DNA of 64,000 bases from Glandiceps talaboti. Taxonomy: Eukaryota > Hemichordata > Enteropneusta > Spengelidae. A model generated the notes under the pieces. The model saw only the letters and a program-made list of their open reading frames with translations, searched no databases and was not told the DNA's origin. The stretch spans positions 4,973,201 to 5,037,200 of the forward strand of contig NC_135552.1 of the NCBI RefSeq assembly GCF_964340395.1, given 5' to 3'. Below, in pieces: positions 23,898 through 36,980 of the stretch; position 1 is the first letter of the stretch; each line of letters begins with the position of its first letter. The translations under genes were made by a program, and so were the position numbers.

Positions 23898-24590
23898 GCA
23901 TGTCATGGTGACGACTCATAACTGGTACTATTTTACCACTCGTCAAACCCACACTAACATCTCATGGGGACGACTCTCACAACTGGTAGTATTTTACCAC
24001 TCGTCAAACCCACACTAACATCTCATGGGGACGACTCTCACAACTGATAGTATTTTACCACTCGTCAAACCCACACTAACATCTCATGGGGACGACTCTC
24101 ACAACTGATAGTATTTTACCACTCGTCAAACCCACACTAACATCTCATGGGGACGACTCTCACAACTGGTAGTATTTTACCACTCGTCAAACCCACACTA
24201 ACATCTCATGGGGACGACTCTCACAACTGATAGTATTTTACCACTCGTCAAACCCACACTAACATCTCATGGGGACGACTCTCACAACTGGTAGTATTTT
24301 ACCACTCGTCAAACCCACACTAACATCTAGTGGGGAAAAGTCAATACAGCAGTTTCCCACATTTGTCCGATTCACATAACAACATTCAGTTGTTCTCAAA
24401 AACTCGTCAAACCCACACTAACATCTCATGGGGACGACTGAATTCACCAATGTCCCACATTTGTCCAAATCGAATGACAATATTCGGTTGTTCTCAGAGA
24501 CTCGTCAAACTCACAATTAATTCTCAAGGGGACGACTCAATTCAGCAATTTCCCACATTGGTCCAATTCATAAGACAATATTCAGGTCTA
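23898..24590. repeat. 61-bp minisatellite with longer diverged units
   Basis: About seven units of 61 bp run to near 24325, each with ACTCGTCAAACCCACACTAA and CATGGGGACGACTC. After that the repeat continues as two or three longer units that add a CCCACATTTGTCC block. Units differ by single bases (AACTGGTAG or AACTGATAG) in a non-random order. Confidence 0.9.
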
Positions 24591-25591
24591 GTTGTCGACA
24601 TTCTGGTTACCGCCATTGTGCTGAGAATTAACATTTGAATTGCCGTTACTGCTGGTATCTATGTAGTCGGAGTTGCCATTTCACAGCTTGAAAACTAGAC
24701 AGTGACGAGCGAGGTACCAGTGTGTGCTTACAGCTAGCTAAGTGTCACTCTCCGATGTGAGAAGGCACAATTCAACTTGGGTAAAACACTTATTCCCCTC
24801 TCATGCAATTGATTAGCCAATCACTGCTTAGTGCAGATAGTAAGACTAATACATGAACTAAAAACAACAGCTATATGGAGTAGGCCTATGGAAAATTGGA
24901 AAAGAGATAATTTAACAAAATTATTGTAAAAGCTAACAATGACAAGATTGTAAGTGTGAACTCGGGAAGTTGAAAAAGACAACTGAGACGTGGGCTAGCA
25001 TGTTACTAGTTCACCAAAACTTATTATTAAAGAGCGCTAACTAACAAGGTCAAGGCTAATGCAGCAAATAGTCAGTGAAATTTGACTGAAGCCTTACGCT
25101 AAAAAGATTTAAATAGCAATCGAAATGTGTGTATGGTACATACGAAAATTCCTTGCGCAAAACTTACCATAAAAACGAAAACTGCAAAATATTGCAACTT
25201 GCCAAGAACAAAGTACGAACTGGCGCATCCACCATCAGAGCTCCAATACCCGTGTAATTTAATCAACTAAGTGGAGACCCCTGCCGCGTAAGCAAGGGAA
25301 GCGCTGCCTATGGAATAAAGCTTAGTGCATCAGAGTGACGTCACGTGTTCTGGCGGGAAATGTTCATGAAGTCGGAAAAATGACTGGCTAGTACCTACAC
25401 TTGGCATGGTAATTCGTCGGTCTGCTCGTGAACTTTGGTCCATTATTCTCTTCTCATCACCTGGGTTGCTTTCTTAGGTCACGTTAACTTTGGCTTGTTG
25501 CCTAATTCAACGTCTTTGGTTTACTTGACTTAGATCATCCACATTGGCTGCTTTCGATTCCTGAACGTCCAACAGTTTCTCATCCTTTGAG
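24591..25591. other. No gene recognised; one promoter-like cluster
   Basis: The stretch lacks long frames. At 25335-25362 a TGACGTCACGTG element lies next to GGCGGGAAA. Confidence 0.4.
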
Positions 25592-25913
25592 AAATTTTAA
25601 TTGAATGAATAAAGTTTATCGATATATATAGTAAATAGTAAAAGTCTAGGGGAGATTGTGTCTGGTTTGTGCTCAAAAGGTAATAGTATCATAATGAAAT
25701 ATATGATGACATAAGCTAGAGGAATCACACAATGAGTTCAATCAAACGTTAAGAATAACATTTACAACCGTTACATCATACTTTAAAAAGAACATGTCAG
25801 TAATGATTACAAAGGCTTTACAACTGTTAGTGAAATAGGATATTGTACAGAACAGGTTAAAAAGGGAGTTATTTGTTGTGCAATCTGGTGACAGCTGGTC
25901 CCATGCACATGAT

Positions 25914-26331
<418 letters not shown>

Positions 26332-26506
26332 TTTCAATTCAGTGGTCAAAGAAGGGAGATCATTATTTTCATAAAGTGGCTTAAGGGTTATGAGTCTCCG
26401 GATATAATTGAACGTATGGAACCGTCGCTAACCTGGTAAACTCTCTGTCTGATGTAAACAACATTTACCTATACACAATTATGGCTTTATCTTTCATCTC
26501 CACCCC

Positions 26507-26638
<132 letters not shown>

Positions 26639-27009
26639 GCATGGGACCAGCTGTCACCAGATTGCACAACAAATAATTCCTCTAGCTTATGTCATCATAT
26701 GATATTTCATTATGATACTCTTACCTTTTGAGAACAAACCAGACACAATCTCCCCTAGACTTTTACTTTTTGCTATATATATCGATAAACTTTATTCATT
26801 CAATTAAAATTTAGGTTATCATATATATTTTTTATATTGCTGCATTGCTATATCACATCTGAGTGTGTGACATTGAAAATGAAAGACACGGTCAATTTTT
26901 TAGATGAAAGCACGACACATATCCTAAGTGTAGGCATTTGAATTGCTGCGCTGCCTCAGTAGGCCCAATCCATCTCCATCTCAGTAGTGTAAACATCTAC
27001 AAACAAACA

Positions 27010-27248
27010 TCAGTAGATGTTTACATTCACGGTATAATGCGTTAATTTGGGCAAATAGTGAGTTTGTTCTAGCAAGCTCTACTAAATAATGCAAAGCTGA
27101 TAAACTCAGATAAGACATTGATATCAGGTAGGAAATAAAACAGTGAGAGGAAACAGTATTTAAAACTTTATTTGAAATATACAGAAAATAATATTAGAAA
27201 TCCGGAAAATTGCGAGTACAAAATTGATCATTTGTCCTTTACCCTGTG
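27010..27248. mobile_element. Half copy of a foldback MITE
   Basis: From CAGTAGATGTTTACATTCAC to the terminal CCTTTACCCTGTG this block matches, inverted, one half of the element at 51368-51755. The other arm is missing here. Confidence 0.65.
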
Positions 27249-27254
27249 ACTTAC

Positions 27255-27732
27255 CCATTCTCCCTCAGAGAAGAATGCTTTTGGACATGATATTTTTATA
27301 CGTGTGTAAATAATGTTTATGATAGGCCGTATATTCTCTCTAAGTTACGTTTTAATGTCCCACAGAGGATATCTAGAAATCGTACTTGTTTTAGACCTGA
27401 TGTCAGTAGAATTAATGTTTTTAAACAGTGTGCCATTCAGAGATGTATGACAACTTTTTTGTTTGTTTTTTGTAGTATTTCGAATATTGATTTTAACTTA
27501 TCTCTGAGAAATTTTAAAAAGGCGATTTTGCAAGATTGTCATGTCAGGTTCACCTAGCAAGATTGATTTTGGTGTTTGTTTTGTTACGCATGTTTGTGTG
27601 TAGGTTATTAGTTTTTGTTTGTGAGACTTGTGTATGTGTGCTTTGTAAACTTGTCTAGACTTGTCTTGAGTTGTTCAATTTTTAAGGAGCCTGTAAATGG
27701 GTCGCCTTCCCATTGGTCTTCCATTACATGAA

Positions 27733-27803
<71 letters not shown>

Positions 27804-27805
27804 AA
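27255..27805 (+). pseudogene. LINE 3' end with (TAAA)n tail
   Basis: A plus-strand frame at about 27290-27560 reads DRPYILSKLRFNVPQRISRN, then RTCFRPDVSRINVFKQCAIQ and LRNFKKAILQDCHVRF before a stop. It ends in a 3' UTR and then about 19 AAAT units, as many non-LTR elements do. I infer a CR1/Jockey-type element from the pattern only. No upstream ORF2 is present, so this is a short 5'-truncated insertion. Confidence 0.5.
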
Positions 27806-28169
27806 ATAAAAGTAAAATTCACAGAAATCATGAGTATGAAATAGTATAAAACAAACAAAATGAATGCCTCGAAAGATTGAACTTATGAAAATATCGAGAT
27901 CGTATATTACATGGTAGAGGCATCATCGACTCATTGAAAATACTTCCCAGTATTTGCGAAGTCAACGCTGCTTGCCTCGTAACTCTAGATCACAGGGTTA
28001 TTTCTTTATCAGATACTCGTGGTGGGAAGTTTCGCATTTAACTTACTTTCCCCAAAAATCTCTGTATAAGTAGGAAAGTGACCTATGAGCAATCAGCAAA
28101 TATGTCGTTGTCTTAGAATTCCTTGACAAAGGTTAAAGCTACCAAATTTGCAAGAGGTATATGGACGGA

Positions 28170-28415
28170 GGTTTATAGTATTAGTATTTATTTACCCAAA
28201 AGCACAAATGAACATTACAGATACACATACAAAAATACTATTTCGTGGGTAGGGGAATCGGGATTTAGCTTACAGCTATTCAAGCCTGTCCCCTACCATA
28301 GTTATATACAATGTTTGACAGCAAAGTGATATAGCAAAAGGAAATACATAGTACCTCGGAGTTCATAGTACTTATGAAGAACATACGGTAACAATAAATT
28401 GTACAGTGGTTTAAT
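28170..28415 (-). other. 3' UTR of the CR1/Jockey-like LINE
   Basis: The region after the ORF2 stop has no frame. On the minus strand it ends with TAAATAAATACTAATAC, a simple A/T-rich tail such as this superfamily often has. Confidence 0.5.
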
Positions 28416-29690
28416 TTACTCTTCTAGAAGAAATTGTTGAAAAGATCGCTTAAATTCGTTTAGCGTATTGCTACATCTTATGTTGACAGGGATGATATTC
28501 CAGATTTTTGCCCCTGAGAAGGAGAAAGAAAACTGACCTGAGTTTGTTCTGGCATAATATGGATAAATATTTTGATATGAACAGAGTCTTGTATTATAGT
28601 TATGGTGTGAAGGTTCAAAATAATCATACAAAGTGTGTGGTGATAGTTGATGGATCAAGCCATAAATAAAGGAACCTATCAAATATCTATGCAGTTTAAA
28701 AACATCTAGAATATTCAACTGAGCAAACAAAGGAGATGAGTGATCCGTTGGAGATTTAAACAAAACTGTTCGAACAATCATTTTCTGTGACATTAATATA
28801 CTATTTAGATGTGATGAATAAGTGTTACCCCAAACCTCAAGGCCATAGTTGATATGGGGGAGTATGAATGTGTTGTACAAGAGTAGTAAAATGTGTAATG
28901 GTAATATATGTCTAAGTCTATACAAAATCCCACACTTTATTCTGATTAGCTTGTTTACCTTTTCGATGTGGTCGGACCAAGAGAGATGTTTGTCTAAAGT
29001 AATTCCCACAAAGGTGACAACATCCTCCTCCTTGATGCTTTTGCCTTGTAATGTGATATCACCAATCAAATTTACTTTCTTTTTGCGCCCTCTAAATACG
29101 ATAAAATTTGATTTTTCACTATTTATCGTCAATTTGTTTGTATTGCACCAACGTTGAACCTCGTGTAATTGACCCGAAACATGATCCAAATTAATTTCCC
29201 CAACCTGTGAATAGGTATGAAAGAGATTGGTATCGTCTGCGAACAAACGGAAATCAAAGAAAGAGGACGAGTTTGGAAGATCATTTATATACATTAAAAA
29301 CAAAGTCGGGCCTAGTACAGAGCCTTGGGGTACTCCAAAGTGAATAAAACGTTTTTCCGATATATGACCGTTTAGCTGGACAAACTGAGAGCGACCTGAC
29401 AGGTAGCTTTTGAACCAGTTATGACAAGTGCCCCGGAACCCGTAATGTTCAAGCTTGGCTAATAAGATCGAATGATCGATTGTATCGAACGCTTTACTGA
29501 AATCAATAAATACCCCTAGAGTGAAATTCCCTTTATCAATCTCTTTAAGAATGTGATTTACTAAATTAATCAAGGTAAGTTTGGTACTGTGATTCTCTCT
29601 GAAACCATATTGATGTCTATACAAAATATTAAATTTGTCCAGATAAGATATGATTTGTTTATTTATGACTTTTTCAATTCATTGATTTTA
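28416..29690 (-). pseudogene. CR1/Jockey-like LINE ORF2, reverse-transcriptase part
   Basis: The minus-strand frame covers most of the reverse transcriptase and the C-terminal domain. It shows HQYGFRENHSTKLTLINLVN, the motif A segment FIDFSKAFDTIDH, the motif B segment FGVPQGSVLGPTLFLMYIND and the catalytic FADDTNLF. It also shows the thumb region VGITLDKHLSWSDHIEKV and then YGLEVWG. Such order and motifs define the Jockey/CR1 group of non-LTR elements. The N-terminal part of the same protein lies upstream in another frame. The shift is a small indel near 29680, in the segment after PLFSKI. Except for this break the RT looks intact. Confidence 0.85.
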
Positions 29691-31144
29691 CTGAATAGGG
29701 GCAAAATAGATATAGGTCTATAGTTTCCAACAGAGTCATTCTCCCCTTTCTTGAAAGTGGGTTTCACTTTGGCGACCTTCAACGCTGATGGGAATGTACC
29801 AATTAAAAATGAACAATTTATGACATGAGCCAAAGGCGGCGCTATTACTTCAGCAGCATCAATGAGGAGTCGTGGAGTTAAATTATCCCACCCACTAGCC
29901 TTTTTTCTATCTAAATTAATTAAAAGCGCTTTGATATCAAGAGGCGTAACAGGTTGAAGAAAAAATGACTGTAACTGAGGTAAGCCCATATTTTGCCAAA
30001 AATCACAATTGGTCTGTGGAATATTATTTGCCAACCTTTGACCAACACTAACAAAATATTTGTTGAACTCCTCAACAACATCAGCTGGTTCTGATACAAT
30101 ACGCGTAGAACTATTTGTATCCACCTTTAGAGTAGGTGGTACTTTATCTGAACAGTTTTTCTTGCCTAACACGTCATTAATTACATTCCACAACCTGGCA
30201 CCCTTACTAACAGTGAATAAATCAGCATAATAAGTCTGTTTCGCTTTTCTTATTGTACTTGTAAGAATGTTCCTGTAGGTTTTATAACGTAACACTACAT
30301 CTGGGTTATGCTGACTAGAGATTACCTTTGACAACAGCTTATGTTTTGTTTTTACTGATTTCTTGATTGCTTTTGTAATCCATGGATTCTTTTTCCTTTT
30401 AACTTTGACAACTTTTACTTTCAGCGGTGCATGGTGGTCACAAACATCGGTGAATAAACTACTAAATGCATCAAATGCTTCATCCACATTGCTGTTGTTA
30501 TTGATAACGGAACTCCAGTCAACATTTTGTAGGTCCGAAATAAAACTATCTCGATCATAATTCTTGAAATCCCTCTTTGTAACTGATTGTGAAATTGGTA
30601 AATTAATATTAAAGTTTTCAAACATTGCAAAAATTGGAAAGTGGTCAGATATATCTGTAACAAGTGTACCAGTATTTACATGACAAGTATTTATATTTGT
30701 ATAAATATGATCAATTGTAGACGAAGAAGAATCAGTGACCCTCGTTGGTAGTGTGATAATCTGATTGAGGAGAAAGCATTGCATCTTGGATATAAAATTC
30801 ACTGTGTTACAATCTGACTTTCCACTGTCAATGTTGAAGTCTCCCATGAGGATACAAAATTTCCTATCTAACTTGACCTTGCAAAGTACCTCAGAAAGAC
30901 TATTTTCAAATTCTACAATATCTGTCCCTGGCTTGCGATATAAAACTCCAACAATAATTCGTTTTTTTCTGCCATAAATTTCAAACCATATCGATTTTGA
31001 ATGACTAACATTAAACTGTAGCATCTTATAGTCGAGAGATGAATGAATATATGCTGCTACTCCTCCTCCCTGACCAGTCTTTCTGTAATTTATTTCAAGG
31101 TTACCACAGTCACCACTGCAACACTCATACATTACTCCCCACAT
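29663..31144 (-). pseudogene. CR1/Jockey-like LINE ORF2, endonuclease and RT N-terminus
   Basis: The frame holds the second part of an APE-type endonuclease: GQGGGVAAYIHSS, VGVLYRKPG, MGDFNIDSGKSD, STIDHIYTN and ISDHFPIF. The catalytic NID and SDH residues are present, but the first part of the domain is missing, so the element is 5'-truncated near 31110. Downstream are the linker and the first RT blocks, KKASGWDNLTPRLL, VAKVKPTFKKG and YRPISILPLFSKI. The frame then hits the indel near 29680 and stops. Confidence 0.85.
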
Positions 31145-31149
31145 GTATT

Positions 31150-33985
31150 TATTCAGCGGGTCTTTAGGGCTGATAAGGACATTTTAATTCGTTAATTTTA
31201 AGTTATATATATAAACAGGCTACACATCTTTCATACAATGTACTAACACGTATTCGTCGACTTTCCTACATAGAACTTACATGATTGGGTGATTTGGTGA
31301 CAGCGTTTAAAAAGTGTTAGTGTTCCCTACTACGAAATACATAGGAATAGTAAGACGTGTTACTATTCGGGTAAAAGTACGTGGAAAATTCAGTTGTTCT
31401 CTTTCTTTAGACTAATTAAGAAAAGCGGTTTTCCTCATTTATTCCTTTCGTATGCTTTTTAATAACTACCGATCATATAATTTAGTTGCGAAAAAATGGA
31501 CAAAGGTGATGAGAAGAATTGAAAACATTCAAACCACAGGGTAATGCTCGAAATATGTTTGTTGTTAAGTTTCTTCATTGAGGTGTTTGAACAGAGATAG
31601 AGGAAGGGTAATATTTTAGAGAAAATGCAATAATCAAACTAGACAGTCGCCGGTGGAAATATATTTTTTATCTATATAATTGGACCATACAAATCGTTTG
31701 ATTTTCATTTGATTGGCATTAAATCTACCCTGACATTTTTCATCAAACCAAGATATATTCGCAAAAAAATGGTCAATTATTTTAAATGAGACATTGTATA
31801 TGTTTAAATAGCGACCAATATTATATTAGGTAGTGTATAAGTGAATATTGAGCGACAGCTTGGTCGGCTTTGAATCTGTCATCGTGTGTCAAACTGTACA
31901 GGTTTAACAGGCGTATCATTTATCGGGTAGACAACCACAATAGATTAACTGAAAATTGTTAACATACCAATAATAATATATTATATTATACATAATAACC
32001 AATTTTCGATATATTATCCATGAGCAGTACAACAACATATTTAAATCGTGATCGCCGCTGAGGGCGCTGATTTTCCGGTGTGGATCCAGAATAGATTTGT
32101 GTTATTGTGTATCCAGCTAAAAAATGCGTTTATCCATTTTTCTGAAAAGCAAAAGTTCCAGTTGCAGCTTTAACAGATGACAAGAAAATATACTCTGTAC
32201 TGTATGGGTTTTTATTTTTTTGCATGTTTGAAGCTCTGATAATCAGATTATCACCACTGTTCACCAGACGGAATCTACTTATTTATAATGCAAAATATAC
32301 GTTGATTGCATGTGCTCCGAATCATCGCTAGAAAAATGTACATGCCACATCAGCGCACAGTACATTAGGTTCTCATTCAGTTTTGGAGGTTATGTGAAAG
32401 CATTACCCGCAAACTAACAATCTGGACTACGACGGCTCTTGTATTGTTTGGAAGTGATTCAACCGGCGAAGGTTAGTATACTACCATTCGGGGAACCATC
32501 AGCGGGTATCAATGAAAGCAACTGGTAGGTTTATTGTCCAATAAATTGATATAACTGGGGCAAGTGCACTGCAAACAGCTTCTGCGACAAGTGTAACTTG
32601 TAACTTTAACTTTGTTACAACGATTGAACTTTTACTAATGCATTATAAACGTTGTGATCATTGTAACATATACATTTAATGCTGGTAGTATAATGTAACT
32701 AGATTGTGTATTGTCACAATCAGAAATTTGTGGATGAGTCGACAGTGTATAGATTTAAATGATGTGTCATGTGTTGTTTGATTGTACACGTATCAACGAA
32801 TGTAATTACTATGCATCATTGACAGTTACGTTTGGCTTTTTTGTAAGCATTTTAGAGCAATCTGTTCTATCACCTTTGTACCCTGTGAGAGTGCTAACGA
32901 GAGCGACCATGTTTGGTGTTGTCCAACAGGAAATTCACCATTAGCAAGTCTTCTTACAAAAAACCCCACGAGTTCCTAGCCTCTACTTAGTGTAATATGA
33001 CTGATGGCGGCATAGTTTAACAAAAATTGATGGCGGCAATGAATACTATAAAGAATAATGGGGGGGGGGGGGCACCTGCAATGAATGGAGTCTTTTTCTT
33101 TTCTTTTTTTTAATTTCTGAGTTTATATGCTGGAAATCATAATTGTTTATGATGCGCAATGAAGGCCAAAATTAAATGTGTCGTTTTATTCTATTCGATA
33201 CCATATTCTGTTATCAAACGATACCAGATTATAGTATTCGATGCCATATTCTGCTCTTCGACTCTTTCATTCACCAACTCATTTCGCTGGTGTATTTCTT
33301 ATTCCTATTGTCAATCACACTTTCTGCATGTACACTAATTTGGTATCCCTAACAGCCTCTTCAGTATACTATCATAATGGGCCATGCTTACAATGCTGTT
33401 ATGTCGGATAGCATCATTAGGAATGTTTGTAGATTTTTGAAGAGTAACTGATTGTTTAACCCGAAAGGCTTTTGTCATCAAAATAATACACTTATATCAT
33501 GTATTGTGACATATGCCATTGGTGATTTAGACGAATCCTACCCCTAACCCACCCCACCCCGACGTATCATGTGCCACTATATGGTATATATATTCTGATT
33601 ATTAAAATACAATAATGGATGTTAACAGTTCGAAAGAGAAAAAAAAAACAGATTTAACGTGCGAGAAGGTTACTGGCGATATCGAAGGTTACTGACGATA
33701 GTGCAACGTGGCAATGGTGAACCTGACAATAACGACCTAGCAGTATGTTCTGGTGAATAACCAGCATATGAGGCCCAGGCGTAGTTAGTTATGCTTACAT
33801 AAACAAATAAACAAACAAACAAATAAATAAATAAACATTAAACTATATGTTTTTTCTATATGTGAAATGGTCACAACTGTCATCCCCTTGTGACCCTTTC
33901 ATATATTATTGTCCTACAGGAAACATATAGTAATTCTTGTTTCATAGTGATTTGAAATTACTCTGCCTTTCATAAGCATATTTGT
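31150..33985. other. No gene recognised
   Basis: Only short frames occur. At 33060-33071 is a G run. A TTTG/AAAT-type stretch is at 33800-33835. A unit resembling GATACCATATTCTG is repeated at 33195-33260 and occurs inverted at 35420-35500. Confidence 0.5.
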
Positions 33986-33987
33986 CA

Positions 33988-34075
<88 letters not shown>
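33988..34075. repeat. (TA)n microsatellite
   Basis: A pure TA run abuts the palindrome. Confidence 0.95.
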
Positions 34076-34081
<6 letters not shown>

Positions 34082-34218
34082 TTGGTAGTACTGGAACTCT
34101 TTCTTGGGTGTAACTCGGAGTTTCACGCATATTGCGATCATCAGAGTGTCTGATGATCGCAATATGCGTGAAACTCCGAGTTACACCCAAGAAAGAGTTC
34201 CAGTACTACCAAAACTAT
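34076..34218. repeat. 143-bp near-perfect palindrome of two PLE tails
   Basis: Bases 34076-34145 and 34149-34218 are exact reverse complements as far as I can check, 70 bases each, with GTG at the centre. Each arm is a PLE tail, from CTGATGATCGCAATATGCG through GAAACTCCGAG to CCAAAACTAT. This creates a head-to-head pair of hammerhead-like units. Confidence 0.9.
34146..34186 (+). ncRNA. Hammerhead-like motif, right arm of palindrome (HHR4)
   Basis: Stem I is GTGT (34146-34149) with ACAC (34183-34186). The core is CTGATGA (34150-34156) and GAAA (34170-34173), and stem III is CTC/GAG. Compared with GTTGT/ACAAC in the other copies, both strands of stem I differ and still pair. The left arm has the same core on the minus strand but lacks a matching stem I. 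Confidence 0.55.
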
Positions 34219-34275
34219 TACGCTCTGCCACTGCGGTATAGAGCACTGTCTTATAGCAGATTGATACTCACCGAG

Positions 34276-34310
<35 letters not shown>
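34213..34310. repeat. PLE-type module and short (TA)n
   Basis: The block 34213-34280 (ATTACGCTCTGCCACTGCGG and onwards) is the reverse complement of 12197-12262 with a two-base indel. A TA run follows to about 34308. Confidence 0.75.
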
Positions 34311-34313
<3 letters not shown>

Positions 34314-34396
34314 TGTTTGTTTATTTGTTTGTTTATTTGTTTATTTATTTGTTTTGTTTATCGTTTATTTATTTGTTTGCCTGTTTGTTTTTGTAA
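34309..34396. repeat. (TTTG/TTTA)n microsatellite
   Basis: Tetranucleotide-like units repeat, followed by a C run at 34419-34430. Confidence 0.85.
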
Positions 34397-34430
34397 ACGT
34401 AACTAACCAAGCCTGAGCCCCCCCCCCCCA

Positions 34431-36588
34431 TTAGGGCCTTTTCATACCAGAAACCTTGGCCCCATGACTACAACTAGACTTTTGCCTTTTTTTGTCTCAT
34501 AATCATCAAATGTTTTGACTTTGTTATTCATTTCAAATTATATGAAGAAAAATATGGTCAACTTTTCTCCCTCATTACTATAGTGACTGTCTCTAAATGC
34601 TCACCCGACTGTTCGCAATCATTCATCTAGGTTGCTATTTCATGCAACTTATGTTTTACTTTCAATAATAGCCTGCCCATAGACAAACCAATGGTTACTG
34701 GCACAGTCACTTGTGAGCTAATAATCTATTCAAGGATGGGCATGATATGTACAAAATAATGGCAAAATAATAGGTATTTAAGATAATTCTTCAAATGCCG
34801 TAATCGGTGTTTGCATGAAAAGCTTTTCGTACAAACATTCGTCATGGTATTTTTGGGCCAATTTCGTAAACAGACATAATAATGCCATTATTTTGTATCA
34901 CAACCACCCTTGTCATAAATTGAGTATGAGCTCGCAAGAGTCTGTGGTTGCCAGTTATTATTCGGTTAGTTTAAATGTTACGTTGTGTATATCTCACAAC
35001 CTCTGTGATGACAGACAGCCGTAATTGATTTTTCCCAGGACGCGATAGTAAATTTAAAATGTTACATGATTTTCTTTCTTTTCCTACCGCTGACCGGTGG
35101 CATGGGTTCACTAGATGTTTGGTGTATTTGATAAATTTACTGACTCATGATTACACATGTCGGTCACACCGGCTACGCCTACTTTGGATCGAATTTCAAA
35201 TCCGGATCATGAACACCAGCACCCCTAGCCTACTGAAAAGTACGTCTAAGGATAATGGAGAACATACTTGAATGAAAAAAACTCTTAAACATGGTCGATA
35301 ATACATTTGGCTCATAGTCATCTCCGGTGTCTTAGGGGTGTATGAATACCTGCACAAAGTGTGACCGACTATACGAATAAGAAATAATTACGTAGAAAAA
35401 CATGGCATCAAGTTGGTGATTGAAATAATTGAATAGCTGAATATGGCATCGTAAATAAGCAGAATATGGTATCTTTTGATAACAGAATATGGCATCCAAT
35501 ATATTCAAATGACGTTTAATTTTGGTCTTGATATATTGCGTGTCATAATTGTTCACTACATATAATGCCACTATTAAGTAAAGAGCACAAAAAATAATGC
35601 ATTTGCATATTTCTTTTGCTCTGTTTTACATTTAGATATAATTTAAATGAAATTGACTACACATAATTGCTAGAGAGTGTCTGCAATATGCAAAAGTGGC
35701 TTAATTATGGAAGTCCTCCGTGAAGGGCACGGTCAAAGGTCACTGTATGACAAGAAAACTTACATGTGATTATATACCGTAGGGTAACAGGGTTAGACAC
35801 TTGAATGGACTCTATATATATTAAGGGTTACGATTTATGAAGTATGGCATTGATATATTACTACAAATTTAATGAGGCCATCATTAAAAAAAAACGGTAC
35901 GAGCACCAAAAGTAATGCTTGTGTATATAAAACACCTAATCTTACAATATTACCAGGGAATCGGTTACACCAACAGTTTGCTTTGTCTCTATCTTATCTT
36001 CTGGGAGATTATCACAAATAAACACTGCATACACTAGTATAAAAGTAGAGGGTTTTAATTTAGATAGGAGTAGAAAAATGGAGAAGATGTATTTATTTAG
36101 TCGATCAAGAATGAATTATATAAGGCTAAAAGAGAGAAAAGTAGACAGGGAAAGAAAAAAATGTCTCTATATCACAACATTGAAAACTCAACCAGTCAAT
36201 TGATCAATATCACAAAAAACATAAGTTTTATTTCACCACAAAAACTGATCATTCGATAAATCGAACAACCAATCAAATCAATCAATCAATCAATCAATCT
36301 ATAGGTCAATCAATCAATCAATCGATCGATCGATCGATCGATCGATCAATCAATTACATGCTCGCTATGCGCCCTGTGGTATTAGGAATGTACAGGAAAG
36401 ACATCTGTCACTGCATTATTTGAAATATTGTTGCGTTTTGGAGAAACCAATGGTGAAAATTGTGGCTCGATACATATTGGAAGTGTCAAGACACAGAATC
36501 GGAATTGAAAATTAGTCCTTTGAATGCCATCAATTAAACACATTTCTTATTGCGCATTTAACACCGTATACGTATTCTCTTCTCATAG
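34431..36588. other. No gene recognised, upstream of copy C
   Basis: Short frames only. An (AATC)n/(GATC)n stretch is at 36272-36352. From about 36440 the sequence matches the upstream flank of copy B. The exon at 36589 begins after an acceptor, so a noncoding 5' exon should lie here; it was not located. Confidence 0.5.
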
Positions 36589-36596
36589 AATTAACG

Positions 36597-36881
36597 ATGT
36601 TGTGGAAGGTAAGCCAACGCGGAACATTTGTTCTCTTCTGTCTGGCAATGTTATTATTGGCCATGAATGTTCAGAGGTTCCTGTATAAACCAAAGCAAAG
36701 TCTCAAATTCAACGTCGGACAAGTCAGATACGAGTGAGTATGGTTATCTCGATATTTCATAATAATACAATCCTAAAATAAATTACCATATTGAGTAATG
36801 AAAATGTCAGCATGAGTCGGCAAAATAAACCAATTGGATTTTCTAAAGTATAATTTAGTAGGCTTTATCATGATGTATGTA

Positions 36882-36980
<99 letters not shown>

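Noticed and set aside
23898-24590. CRISPR-like array
   Set aside because: Units are identical over their full length with no unique spacers, and this is an animal genome.
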